From Metabacillus litoralis (GTDB lineage Bacteria; Bacillota; Bacilli; Bacillales; Bacillaceae): 53,649 nucleotides of DNA. Below are positions 25,588 through 35,042 of the stretch, in pieces. Numbering within the stretch: position 1 is the first letter of the stretch; the number at the start of each line of letters is the position of its first letter. The DNA lies in NCBI RefSeq assembly GCF_007994985.1, contig NZ_VOQF01000022.1, forward strand, positions 1 to 53,649. The letters run 5' to 3'. The position numbers and the translations under genes were made by a program. Under the pieces are notes generated by a model, which had not been told where the DNA came from, ran no database searches, and saw only the letters and a list, made by a program, of their open reading frames with translations.

Positions 25588-26241
25588 ATGCTTAACAACT
25601 CATATCAAATAAAATCTCTTAATATTGGAAAACCCCAAAAAATAGAAACACAAAATAATGTATTCATATCTAGCGTAGGAAGAAATAAAGTATCAAAAGC
25701 TTTTTTAACCACTCGAGGCTTTGAAGATGATTCCGTAGAATATAAATTTCACGGCGGACCTGAAAGAGCTGTATTATTTTATTGTTTTGAGCATTATGAA
25801 AAATGGGAGAATGAGTATAATAAAAAATTTAAGATACCAGGATTTGGTGAGAATATCACCGTTTCAAACTTATCAGAAGCGAATGTTAAAATAGGAGATA
25901 TTTACGAAATTGGAGAAGCAATTGTTCAAATTACACAACCGCGTATTCCTTGCGATAACTTATCTAAATATAATGAGGAAAAAACACTTCTTAAACGACT
26001 AGTCGACACAGGTTTTACAGGCTTTCTCGCTAGTGTTATAAAAGAAGGCTGGATTGAGGACAATTCAACCATTACCCTCAAAGAAAGCCCAAAAGAATCT
26101 AACACTGTATTAGAAGCAAATGATATCTTTTTTCATGATAAACATAATAAAGAACGTATTGAATACCTCCTTCAAATTCCAGCGTTAGCTGAAGAATGGA
26201 GGGAATATTTGATTAAAAGGTTAGAAAAGTTAGCAAAGTGA
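25588..26241 (+). CDS. MOSC domain-containing protein
   Basis: A 217-aa soluble protein. The MOSC core is shown by YKFHGGPERAVLFY, GFGENITV and TQPRIPCDNLSKY, in which the Cys is the conserved sulfur/molybdenum-cofactor residue. It resembles YiiM/YflK proteins, which act on N-hydroxylated compounds in some bacteria. The ATG follows GAAGGAGG. It is a single gene. The exact substrate is unknown. Confidence 0.9.
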   Translation: MLNNSYQIKSLNIGKPQKIETQNNVFISSVGRNKVSKAFLTTRGFEDDSVEYKFHGGPERAVLFYCFEHYEKWENEYNKKFKIPGFGENITVSNLSEANVKIGDIYEIGEAIVQITQPRIPCDNLSKYNEEKTLLKRLVDTGFTGFLASVIKEGWIEDNSTITLKESPKESNTVLEANDIFFHDKHNKERIEYLLQIPALAEEWREYLIKRLEKLAK

Positions 26242-26549
26242 TGTAATATACATTAAAAAGTTAATCGAGAAGACAAATTTTTTTGAACCAAAAATTCTTC
26301 ATATCAATTCATTCCCTAAAATTAAAAGACAAGCTAGCCCTTAATAATTTAAAAAGAAAAAGGAATTTCAGCTAGTTTCACCTGAAATGAGATAATCTCA
26401 GTGAAAAATCATTGTGGATGGAACGTAATAAACACTTTAAAAGAATGGCTATGTTAAAGCTTAATGGTAATTCATAACACTCTGATGAATTGTAGTGAAG
26501 GGCATGAATGAGAATCCTGCTTAGAAAAGCGTGTCAGAGGGAGTCTCCA

Positions 26550-26585
26550 CTCCTAGGAAAAAAGGGTCTTATTTTTTCCTAGGAG
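26550..26585. other. Perfect 14-bp inverted repeat
   Basis: CTCCTAGGAAAAAA (26550-26563) is an exact reverse complement of 26572-26585, with an 8-nt loop. A T-rich stretch lies on both sides of the centre. It has no flanking gene and could be a terminator or the end of a lost element. The rest of 26242-27040, apart from the transposase remnant, shows no recognisable gene. Confidence 0.8.
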
Positions 26586-26612
26586 GAAAGGTTTTTATTT
26601 TTTACCAGGAAA

Positions 26613-26753
26613 GCGAATGCCATAGCAGAAATCAACAACAAAGTTTTAAGAGTCAAAAGAATAAAAACAATACCAAAATCAAGTCGAATGGTTAAAATGA
26701 AGATATATTTTCTCAAAACTCTTTTGATTTTGGACTGGTATTGGCCACAATAG
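26613..26753 (+). pseudogene. Remnant of an ISL3-type transposase C-terminus
   Basis: One frame reads ANAIAEINNKVLRVKRIK and continues to a stop at 26751. This resembles the ISL3 transposase motif EGINNKIKVLKR. There is no start, no upstream part and no clear ends, so it is a decayed fragment of about 46 codons. It could be another DDE family with a similar tail. Confidence 0.5.
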
Positions 26754-27040
26754 AGCCAACCGGATTTTCATACGTTAGCAAAATGTAATCAATATACTCA
26801 AACGCTATTTATATCTGCTTATTTAAATTTTTCTTCAGTTTTAAGATTTTCGGAAAATATTAAATGCTCATCAAGTTGAAAACTAGGTTTATATGTTCAA
26901 TTTGCTCATTGTTAATTTACATATAATAGAAAATTACAAAAAATAAGGAAGAGGATATACTTCATTCATTAAATCATCCACCACTTCTATATGTATTTCC
27001 CACAAACTAAATACTTTTATAACGCTAGCCCTTTCTAAGG

Positions 27041-27607
27041 TTAATTCTTAAAAACATCCTCTATATCAACTCGAAAACCTTCAAACAATCTAGATGTCAC
27101 TTTACCTTTGCTTTTTTGCATATCATGTTGTTCATACATATTTTCGTCATTGAGGGCATATACCGTTACTGCGTTCAACATTGGATTAACAATCCAATAC
27201 TCTTTGACACCATAATTCATATAGAGATTTAACTTTGTTATGAGGCCATGTGACTGATTGGAGGGGCTTAATATTTCAACAATTAGGCTTGGAACACCAA
27301 CATATCTATCATCTGTAAAACCACTTTTATCACATATGATGCTGATATCTGGGATGACAATCTTGGTTCCCTTCACTTTTTCATCCTTTAATTCAATATC
27401 ATATGGCGCATGAAATAACTCACACGAGTACCCTTCAATAAAATCCTCAAGTTTGTTCTCAAGCTTTATGGATATACGTTGATGTTTTGTCGAAGGTGAT
27501 GGTGACATATAAACAAATCCATCTATATATTCTAGTAACGCATCAGAGTTTTCACGGATTTGAAAATATTCATCAATTGACATGGACTCAGTACGGTATT
27601 GATTCAT
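27041..27607 (-). CDS. Uma2 family (DUF820) putative endonuclease
   Basis: A 188-aa protein with a PD-(D/E)XK-like core: the first acidic residue region is IVIPDISIICDKSG and the second is VPSLIVEILSPSNQSHGLITKLNLYMNYGVKEYWIVNP, which carries E-x-K-type residues. This is the standard Uma2 layout. Such genes are abundant in cyanobacteria and scattered in Bacillus. Their target is unknown. The ATG follows GGATAGGTG. It is a single gene in a fossil-rich area. Confidence 0.85.
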   Translation of the reverse strand: MNQYRTESMSIDEYFQIRENSDALLEYIDGFVYMSPSPSTKHQRISIKLENKLEDFIEGYSCELFHAPYDIELKDEKVKGTKIVIPDISIICDKSGFTDDRYVGVPSLIVEILSPSNQSHGLITKLNLYMNYGVKEYWIVNPMLNAVTVYALNDENMYEQHDMQKSKGKVTSRLFEGFRVDIEDVFKN

Positions 27608-27783
27608 TTCACCTATCCCCTTTCCTCTAATATTACTAATTTTATTTTACCAGATTTTGTTTACTGCTATTTACTTTTAAACGACTAGCACTCCATAAAT
27701 GTAAAATTTAGGATTTACTTATTTAAAATTAGCTTAATTGTTCGATATATTAAGAGGAAAAGTTACTCCCAAGGGACAGAGGG

Positions 27784-28006
27784 TACGAACTAAAAGCAAG
27801 CAGCATCTTGCCAAATTCCACCTCAAAATCGATTAAAATCAACACAAAGTTTTCCAATATTTCAATCAGTTCATAAAATTTAAGGTATGTAAAACAAGTC
27901 AACTTAAACAACAAACGTTACTTTGATGGTCGAAGTGGAAGAAGGTACTGTTATTAAAGGATTTACAATGATTCCAGAGGTATTTGGTGTGGAGTCAGGG
28001 GAGTGA
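27784..28006 (+). pseudogene. Degenerate 3' fragment of the DUF4317 gene
   Basis: This 223-bp stretch aligns with 14938-15159, the last 74 codons of the intact DUF4317 gene, including identical tracts such as AACAAGTCAACTTAAACAAC and GGTGTGGAGTCAGG. Small indels destroy the frame, and the 5' part of the gene is absent. It ends at the matching stop codon, and a terminator follows at 28074. Confidence 0.92.
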
Positions 28007-28073
28007 CTTTACGAAAGGATGGTTAGGACTTGACGTGATTACTACTCGATATTATCTGCCAAAAGAATAGCTT

Positions 28074-28117
28074 AAGGCTTCTACAGGTTTTTCAACCTAC
28101 AACAAGAAGCCTTTTTT
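28074..28117 (+). terminator. Terminator after the DUF4317 fragment
   Basis: A 9-bp stem AAGGCTTCT/AGAAGCCTT with an inner GGTT/AACC helix is followed by TTTTT. It probably ended the lost gene copy. Confidence 0.8.
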
Positions 28118-28210
28118 GTTATTGATCTCTTATGTGGACAAGCTGCTATTAGAATTCAAGTATTAATCACCAGTTGAATAGGGTAAATCTAAATATTTCT
28201 AATAACTATA

Positions 28211-29059
28211 TCAAGTAGAGAACCGTCCACTGCTTATTTTCGATATAAAAGTGTACGCATACTGGGTCCACCAGAGCAATAAAGTTGCCAATATTAGATA
28301 AACGATTGTATACACCCAAAAAGGGACCTCAATCACTAGAACACCTATATAATATAATGGCAAATCAATTCCGAAAACCAAAACAGGTGCAAGTAAACGC
28401 CAACGAAGCTTCTGGAAAAACATAATGCTTACACTAAATATTAAACCTTTCATCATACCCATTAATGCTGAAATGAAAATATTATCACGATAAATATTTT
28501 CAAAAAAACCATATTCATAATAACGAATACCAACAACGGAAAGTATGTACATCACAGTACCCGCACCTCCCCATCCTTGCATCCACAATGATAGAAACCT
28601 TATCCACCTATTACCTAACTCAAGAGCTCGTATCCAGAACTTACTTAATAAGAGGAAAATCATAACGGAAATGAACGTATATTCTCTTCTCCACCAGTTT
28701 GTATAATAAATATCGAGCCATTCAAATAACTCTCCTACTCCCATCAAAATCAACGCAAAAAGGACAAGCCAGCGTATTCGGAGCTGATAAACCGCGACTA
28801 CCACTCCTAAGACAGGAATGACGAATAAATTTGAGACAATTGCACCAAGTGCGTTATCGTAATATCTTACTTCGAGAACATCAGGAACATAAAAATAGCA
28901 GTTTCCTATAACAAATACAATAAACTCTCCTACATATACTATTCCCGAAAAACTTAGAAATAGGACAGTTAGACCAAATTGACGTTTGTGAATAATGATC
29001 ATAATTAATATGGTTATGCTTACTACAGCAAGGATTAAATAAGGGACATAATTAGGCAC
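28211..29059 (-). CDS. Multi-pass membrane protein of unknown function
   Basis: A 282-aa protein with about eight to nine hydrophobic helices across its length and an aromatic-rich stretch YYTNWWRREYTF. I do not recognise a specific transporter or enzyme motif. Similar small membrane proteins rich in Trp/Tyr occur in Bacillus genomes without assigned function. The ATG at 29059 has only a weak AGAGAGTG before it. It is transcribed alone. Confidence 0.65.
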   Translation of the reverse strand: MPNYVPYLILAVVSITILIMIIIHKRQFGLTVLFLSFSGIVYVGEFIVFVIGNCYFYVPDVLEVRYYDNALGAIVSNLFVIPVLGVVVAVYQLRIRWLVLFALILMGVGELFEWLDIYYTNWWRREYTFISVMIFLLLSKFWIRALELGNRWIRFLSLWMQGWGGAGTVMYILSVVGIRYYEYGFFENIYRDNIFISALMGMMKGLIFSVSIMFFQKLRWRLLAPVLVFGIDLPLYYIGVLVIEVPFWVYTIVYLILATLLLWWTQYAYTFISKISSGRFST

Positions 29060-29257
29060 TCTCTAGACTTCCTTTTTTACTATTATCATATCCAAAGGAC
29101 CATCAATGGTATTCACGTATACTAAGTTGCTGTCTTTCATTTAGGCTCTTTTCTGAAAGATTGTTGCTAATTGACCTAATTCTCTGTTAGAAACACTGTA
29201 TTCATCGCATAAAAGGTACTATTCTAGAAGAAAAGATGCCACTAGACTTTATATAGT

Positions 29258-29304
29258 GCTGTTTCCATCAAGTATTAAAAAGCAACAAAGTTTACGAAAA
29301 CAGC
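29258..29304. repeat. Short inverted-repeat intergenic element
   Basis: GCTGTTT (29258-29264) and AAACAGC (29298-29304) flank a spacer with AGTATTAAAAAGCAACAAAG. It resembles an intergenic sequence I associate with Bacillus genomes, but this is recollection only. The rest of 29060-29353 shows no gene. Confidence 0.4.
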
Positions 29305-29353
29305 CTTCATTTAAAAGATAAAAGAGCTAGATGAACAGCTTGTTTTCTAACAC

Positions 29354-29398
29354 TGACTAAGAAAAAGAACATTGATGTCAGTTCAATGCTCTTTTTCT
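29354..29398 (-). terminator. Hairpin at the end of the GH30 fragment
   Basis: A 16-bp stem with one mismatch (29360-29375 with 29383-29398), whose descending arm contains the T-run. The stem includes the stop codon of the truncated GH30 frame. Confidence 0.75.
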
Positions 29399-29898
29399 AC
29401 AGTAAATTGATTCAACTCATAATCAGTGTCGGTGTTAATATCATTATAGGTATAGCTTTCTGGATTACCACTCTCGTCAACAGAAAAATCAGAAGCTCCA
29501 ATCGTATGACGAATAAAACTCATATTTATTCCTTCATCTGTAAATAAATTCTTCATTAGAGTATCCCGCTGGTCATTATCCATTTTATGATTAATGAGGT
29601 AAGCAGATGAGCCTGTAATTGCAGCCCCAAACCCTTCCATCGTTTGAAAGTGAACAGTTGGATCTACTTGGATGATTGGTAGGTTTGAACCGTTGTTATC
29701 CTCAAATACGACAGAACCTTGCTTTGTTAATAAATGTTGTTGATCAGCTGTTGTTAACCATATATCGATTGTCTCTCTTTCTCTTTCTCCTTCACTTTCT
29801 CCTTCAGAATCAAGAAACATTAATAATGCAGCAATCACCTCTAATATCGTAATGGGTATGAAAATTTTAACTATACGAATAGTAACCTCTCCCTTCAA
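29383..29898 (-). pseudogene. Truncated GH30 glycosidase (N-terminal third)
   Basis: The 171-codon frame has an N-terminal membrane or signal helix, a low-complexity Glu/Ser/Arg stretch, and then the GH30 start region: IWLTTADQQHLL, MEGFGAAITGSSAYLI and SFIRHTIGASDFS. Full GH30 glucosylceramidase-like enzymes are about 450-500 aa and need two catalytic Glu that lie further on. Those are missing here, because the frame ends at the terminator hairpin. It is almost certainly non-functional and belongs to the decayed glycan locus upstream. Confidence 0.85.
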
Positions 29899-30013
29899 TT
29901 TCCACCGGTATTATTATTCAGGTTAATACTACTAGCTATAAATTCACATATACTCGTTGCGCAAAAAAGTTGGGGCAAAAGAGCGCCCCAACCTTCCTAC
30001 AAAACTTATCCTC

Positions 30014-31957
30014 TTATTTGATACGAACACTACTTTCATAACGAATGTCGTCAGAAGAACTTCCAACATAGATTGGAACTTCTCCAGTTGGTGTTACCCA
30101 CTCGTCCTTTTCTTCATCCCAGTAAGAGAACACTTTAGGATCTAGCTCTATATTGACACGTTCTTGCTTCCCAGGTTTCAATTCTACTTTGGCAAATCCC
30201 GCTAGCTGTTTAGCAGGAGTAACAATGTTTGTTGGTAACTCCCCTACATAAACTTGAACAACTTCTGAACCAGTTTCATCACCAGTATTTCTTAAATTTA
30301 GAGAAACACTGATTTCATTGGTCTTGTCTTTTCCTTTGGTTTTAGCCTTCGCCTTTATATTCTTATAATCAAACGATGTGTAAGATAAACCATGTCCAAA
30401 TGCATATGCTGGTTTAATTCCTTTATTTTCATATCCTACGAAAATGCCTTCTGAATAGTCAGATTCACCGTTTATACCAGGAAACTGTGCAGCCTGTGAA
30501 ACTGGAGTACTATTTTCATCAACAGGGAACGTCATTGGTAGTTTACCAGATGGATTCACTTCACCAAATAATATATTTGCAATGGCATTTCCTTGTTCTT
30601 GACCCGCAAACCAAGCTTGAACAATAGCCGGTACATCCTCCTGCCATCCGTCCATTTGAACGGCTCTACCACTCATTTGAACGACAACTGTATTTGGATT
30701 TACTTTCGCAACTTCCTTGATTAGTTGTTCTTGGTTATTAGGTAAATCAAGATCTGAACGATCGACATACCCTTCACTATCATAAGTGCGTGTAACAATG
30801 ACTGCCACTTCCGACTCTTTTGCTAGATTGATAGCCTCCTGCATCTTAGAATCGATTGCATCAGATGGCGGCTCCCATCCGAAACGAATCATCGCACCGA
30901 AGTCTTGAGCATCTCCTGCTTCACCTGTACTGTATTCAATACGTACCTTATGCTTTTCACCCTTCAACTAGAGAAACTTGCTTTTTCACCGTTTCTAATT
31001 CATCACTAGTATTTTCCATTTTAACTTATCATCGAGATATAGTTTACCTGTTCCAAGACTAGTAAGGGAAAGTACATAGTTACCAGTTTTCGGAGCTGCA
31101 ATATCCCCAGTCCAACGCGCTGACATCTCTTTATTAAAATCGCCAGGAGTATTTGGAAGTTTTGGTGATTGTGCATTGAACCCTTCATAGTTATAGAATC
31201 CTAGATTTAAGTTTACTTGTTGATCGGTACGTACTAGAGATGGTTCCCCTTCAAGATTTATGTTTGTCCAGTATTCTGCAGTTAAACCATTATCAGCCTT
31301 GTCTGTGTCCTCAGGACTTAAAAGGGATGATGGAACTGCGGATGGACCCGTTAGAATGTCACCAGCACTGATTGGATCACTACCAGCGGCATATGAAACT
31401 TCTACATTTTTACCTACGTGATTTTTGATACCTTCTAACGGACTAACAGTGTAAGTTGGATTAACTAAAGAGCTTCCTCCACCTGCAGCAGAAGCATTAT
31501 CAGCATCTGGCCCAATTACTGCAATAGACTTTAATTCTTTTTTGTGTAACGGCAATGCATTTTTTTCATTTTTCAAAAGTACCATACTCTGTTCAGCTAA
31601 ATCACGGGCAACTTCTCCATGTTTTGCTGCTAGGATTAGGTTATTTTGAACAGCCTGGTCAAATAATCCTTTATCAAACATTTGTAATAAAATTCGGTGT
31701 GCCATATCGGTAACACGGTCTTCACTTACTTTTCCATCTTTAACTGCAGCCAATAGTTTTTCTTCCCATTTCCCAATTGGAGTTCCTGGTGTTTCCAAAT
31801 CTAAACCCGCATTAGCTGACTCAACAGTACTTAAGTTAGCACCGTAGTCACTCATAACAAAACCTTTAAAATCCATTTGGTCTTTTAGTAATGAGTTAAG
31901 CAATGTTTCATTTTCACATGCGCTTATCCCATTCACTTGATCTGACATCACCAACAA
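30014..31957 (-). pseudogene. Broken GH3 beta-glucosidase (5'-truncated, two frameshifts)
   Basis: The first piece (30995-31957) starts inside the catalytic domain at QVNGISACEN, keeps FKGFVMSDYGA with the nucleophile Asp, then the second GH3 domain and a PA14-like insert. The second piece (30014-30967) continues from the PA14 region to the fibronectin-like C-terminus. Between them, frames must shift twice (near 31005 and near 30967) to read NTSDELETVKK. Some 250-300 N-terminal residues are lost, and the 5' break lies just after the terminator of the solute-binding-protein gene. Confidence 0.9.
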
Positions 31958-31977
31958 GATAATTCTATATAACGCAA

Positions 31978-32012
31978 AAGAAAAAGAGCTGAAACAAAGT
32001 GTTTCAACCCTT
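31978..32012 (-). terminator. Terminator of the sugar-binding-protein gene
   Basis: The minus strand shows a 9-bp stem GTTGAAACA/TGTTTCAGC with a 3-nt loop and TCTTTTTC. Confidence 0.8.
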
Positions 32013-32020
32013 TAAACTAA

Positions 32021-33352
32021 CTACTGCATATTTGCTTCAACTGTTTCCTGCGCTTTCTTTAAAGCTTCTTCAGGAGATTCAGATTTCTGTCTTAGTACAT
32101 TATTTAATGTATTGGTATTTAATTCCGTTAGAACATCTGGATATTGTTCTGTAACGTTAATTCCACTAATTTCGTCTTTGACCTCTAGTAATGTATCAAA
32201 GATATCTGTACCGAAGTATTGATAGAATTTGTTATCCTCTTGAACTGCAGGATCTTCCCAAACATCCCAGCGAGGTGGGTCAAACCCTAGAACTGTCCAT
32301 AGTTTAATATTTGCTTCCTTAGAAAGTTTTGCAAATGCTAGGAACTCCTTTGCAAGCTCAGCATGCTCTGTTTGATTTGTAACAACTGTACCTGTTCCTC
32401 CAATACCTACTGAGCGGTCCCCGCCTTCTTCCCAAGCAGGCATTGGTCGAATCACCATTTTTCCTTTTAAGTCAGGCATATAATCAGTGAAACGTCCCAT
32501 ATACCACATCGGCATGGAGATAGAAGCTGCTTTTCCTTCATTCATAAATGCATAGAATTCTTCAGCATGTGGTTCACCACCAGGTGTTAACTCAGCAATT
32601 TCATGTGTTGTAAGCATATCATTTAGCAAAGATAGTGTTTTGATGTTTTCAGGGCTATCTATTGTTAAATTACCCTCATCATCAAATAAGTCAGAACCTT
32701 GTTGACTGATCATTTGTTGGAAAGTAGTTGCATCACCAGTATGAACTGTTGTCATAACAGCATCAGTGCTTTCAACAACTTTTTTACCCGCTTCTATATA
32801 GTCATCCCAAGTTTTGATTGAATCAATATCAACACCGGCTTGATCCATAATTTCTTTGTTATAATACATGACAGTAGCACCAACATGTGTAGGCATACCG
32901 TAGTAATTTCCATCTTTAGCATATATGTCAAATCTTGATTGAATGAAATTATCCATCTCAGGTTCTACATATTCATTCATAGGTAAAAGCTGTGGTTCGC
33001 CTTGTAAAAAATTCGGAAAACGGCCTACTTCAATATCAGAAATATCAGGCGCACCTTTACCAGCTTGTAGCGCTAATAATAAGTTGTTGTGCATTTGATC
33101 GTAAGGGAATGTTTCAGCAACAAGCTTAATTGGTTTATCTGGGTGAAGTTCATTCCATCGTGGAACTGCGTCCTTAAAGAAATCCATGTGCAATTCAACA
33201 AATGTCCAATACTTTAATTCAGTTGCATTTTCAACATCTCCACCTATAACTTCCTTTTCAGTTGCCTCACCAGATGCTGAGTCTCCTCCATTACATGCTG
33301 CTAATATAAAACACATAAGTAACCCTAAAAGTACTGATAATGACCTTTTCAA
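32021..33352 (-). CDS. Sugar ABC transporter substrate-binding lipoprotein
   Basis: A family 1 (MalE-like) extracellular solute-binding protein. The signal ends in the lipobox FILAAC, and the mature part has the pattern ...LKYWTFVE..., APDISDIEVG and YGMPTHVGATVMYYNKEIMDQAG. The TTG at 33352 is chosen because AAGGGGGAAG lies just upstream and it gives the normal signal peptide MKRSLSVLLGLLMCF. An ATG at 33400 would add 16 charged residues. Two MalF/MalG-type permease genes lie upstream on the same strand. Beside GH3 and GH30 remnants, a beta-glucoside oligosaccharide ligand is plausible. Confidence 0.9.
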   Translation of the reverse strand: MKRSLSVLLGLLMCFILAACNGGDSASGEATEKEVIGGDVENATELKYWTFVELHMDFFKDAVPRWNELHPDKPIKLVAETFPYDQMHNNLLLALQAGKGAPDISDIEVGRFPNFLQGEPQLLPMNEYVEPEMDNFIQSRFDIYAKDGNYYGMPTHVGATVMYYNKEIMDQAGVDIDSIKTWDDYIEAGKKVVESTDAVMTTVHTGDATTFQQMISQQGSDLFDDEGNLTIDSPENIKTLSLLNDMLTTHEIAELTPGGEPHAEEFYAFMNEGKAASISMPMWYMGRFTDYMPDLKGKMVIRPMPAWEEGGDRSVGIGGTGTVVTNQTEHAELAKEFLAFAKLSKEANIKLWTVLGFDPPRWDVWEDPAVQEDNKFYQYFGTDIFDTLLEVKDEISGINVTEQYPDVLTELNTNTLNNVLRQKSESPEEALKKAQETVEANMQ

Positions 33353-33536
33353 TTTTCTTCCCCCTTGGTTATCATTTTTAAAAGCGTAGAGTTCTTTCAT
33401 AATGAGTTGAATTCGATAGATTCACCTCCCTTAAGTCTGCTAACTATAGGATAAGCGCTTACAAATTAACAATTATGCATACTCATAGCTGAATTTATTT
33501 TCACTTCAGGTAGTAAATAATAGGAACTACAACATT

Positions 33537-34169
33537 TTACAGCGACTTCACCTTTAGTCCCTGATCCATTTTATGAAAAACCCGTAAGGTAACCCACATC
33601 ACTCCTATTCCTAAGGTACTAATCGTGAAAAACGGAATAATCCCTGGATAGCTTAAAGATAGATACAATATTGAATAAATCGCCAAGCCGCACATGAAGG
33701 TATAATGGATTTTTGATAAACCTACAATAATAGCATTCTTAATATGTTGTTTCCATGTAGCCTTATAATGAACGAGCATTGGAAAAGCCCAAATTAATAG
33801 AATCATATAGAAGAAAACCATTAAGTAAAAGGCGAAAGGAGTTACAATAGAGAATGCACTAACTGAGTTCTTCATTAATTGATAATTAAAGTACAGAATA
33901 ACCCCGGTCATCGTTAAAATCCATCCTAATATATTGGCTGTAGCAAATTCTTGACGATATGTTTTCTTAAACGTGTGGAATATTTTAATCTCATGTTCAC
34001 CCAGAATCCACTTTCGAGCTACACTTAACATAGCGACAGTAGATGGAAAGATACCTGCCACAAATAATCCAAGAACTGAAAAGAAAATCCATACTACATT
34101 TAGTACGACAAGGCGGTAAATCCATTGAAGAATAAAATCTAGCTTTGAAACAATTTCTTTACCATTCAT
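33537..34169 (-). CDS. DUF624 (YesL-like) membrane protein
   Basis: A 210-aa protein with five to six membrane helices and the DUF624 pattern (MNGKEIVSKLDFILQWIYRLVVLNVVWIFF, then FPSTVAMLSVARKW). YesL-type proteins accompany oligosaccharide ABC transporters in Bacillus, often with polysaccharide-utilisation genes. Their molecular role is unknown. It lies 33 bp downstream of the second permease gene and is probably in the same transcript. Confidence 0.85.
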   Translation of the reverse strand: MNGKEIVSKLDFILQWIYRLVVLNVVWIFFSVLGLFVAGIFPSTVAMLSVARKWILGEHEIKIFHTFKKTYRQEFATANILGWILTMTGVILYFNYQLMKNSVSAFSIVTPFAFYLMVFFYMILLIWAFPMLVHYKATWKQHIKNAIIVGLSKIHYTFMCGLAIYSILYLSLSYPGIIPFFTISTLGIGVMWVTLRVFHKMDQGLKVKSL

Positions 34170-34202
34170 ATCAATATTCCACCTCTTTTTATCGCAATAG
34201 AT

Positions 34203-35042
34203 TTACCCCTTGACTCCACCAACTGTAAGTCCTGCAACAAAGTAACGTTGGAAAAAGATAAAAAGAATAATGATTGGGATAATTGTCATAACAGAACCTG
34301 CAATGAGTACATCATAATTATTCCCGTAAGGTGTTAATAACGTTGCTAATCCGATCGGTAATGTAAACATATCGTTCGATCTTAAAACAATTAATGGCCA
34401 CAAGAAATTGTTCCAACTTCCTAATCCTTGAAGAATTGCCATCGCTGCCATCGATGGTCCCATAAGCGGTAGCATAATTTTAAAGAAAATTCCATACTCT
34501 GTAGCTCCGTCAATCCTTGCAGCATCCATTAATTCTTTAGGAAGACCAATGGCATATTGTCTGAAGAAGAATACTGCTACAGGTGCAACTACAGCAGGTA
34601 GAATAACAGCTGTGTATGTATTGATTAAATTTAAACTAATCATTAATTGAAATAGTGGGAGCATAAGAATTTCAAAAGGAACCATTAAAATAAATAACAC
34701 AAACCCAAAAATTACATTTCTTCCTTTAAAGTCATATAACGCAAGTGCATACCCGACCATTGAAGAAAAAAATAACGATAAAATAATCGTAATCGCTGAA
34801 ATGGTCAAACTGTTCATGTACCAGCCCCAATAATTACTAGCTTGTGTAAAGATATACGAGTAGTTATTAAAACTTAATGTACTAGGATCAAAAACCAAAC
34901 TAATTCCATTTCTCATTAATTCGGAAGAAGGTCTAAGTGATGAAATTAACAAATTTAAAATAGGGAACAGCGCAATAAATGAAATGATGCAAAAGCCTAT
35001 GTTAATTAACCAAACGACTAGTGTATTTTTTTTCTTTTTCAT
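34203..35042 (-). CDS. Sugar ABC transporter permease (MalG type)
   Basis: A 279-aa inner-membrane permease with six helices. The EAA loop is seen as ELMDAARIDGATEYGIFFKIMLPL, and the C-terminus YFVAGLTVGGVKG is typical of CUT1 MalG-like subunits. Its ATG abuts the stop codon of the MalF-like gene, so they are co-translated. No ATPase gene lies in this cluster. CUT1 systems in Bacillus commonly share the MsmX ATPase encoded elsewhere. Confidence 0.93.
   Translation of the reverse strand: MKKKKNTLVVWLINIGFCIISFIALFPILNLLISSLRPSSELMRNGISLVFDPSTLSFNNYSYIFTQASNYWGWYMNSLTISAITIILSLFFSSMVGYALALYDFKGRNVIFGFVLFILMVPFEILMLPLFQLMISLNLINTYTAVILPAVVAPVAVFFFRQYAIGLPKELMDAARIDGATEYGIFFKIMLPLMGPSMAAMAILQGLGSWNNFLWPLIVLRSNDMFTLPIGLATLLTPYGNNYDVLIAGSVMTIIPIIILFIFFQRYFVAGLTVGGVKG

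Noticed and set aside
33452-33463. cre-like palindrome TAAGCGCTTACA before the binding-protein gene
   Set aside because: Two defined positions of the cre consensus are missing on either strand. It may be a weak CcpA or LacI-type site, but I do not list it as a feature.
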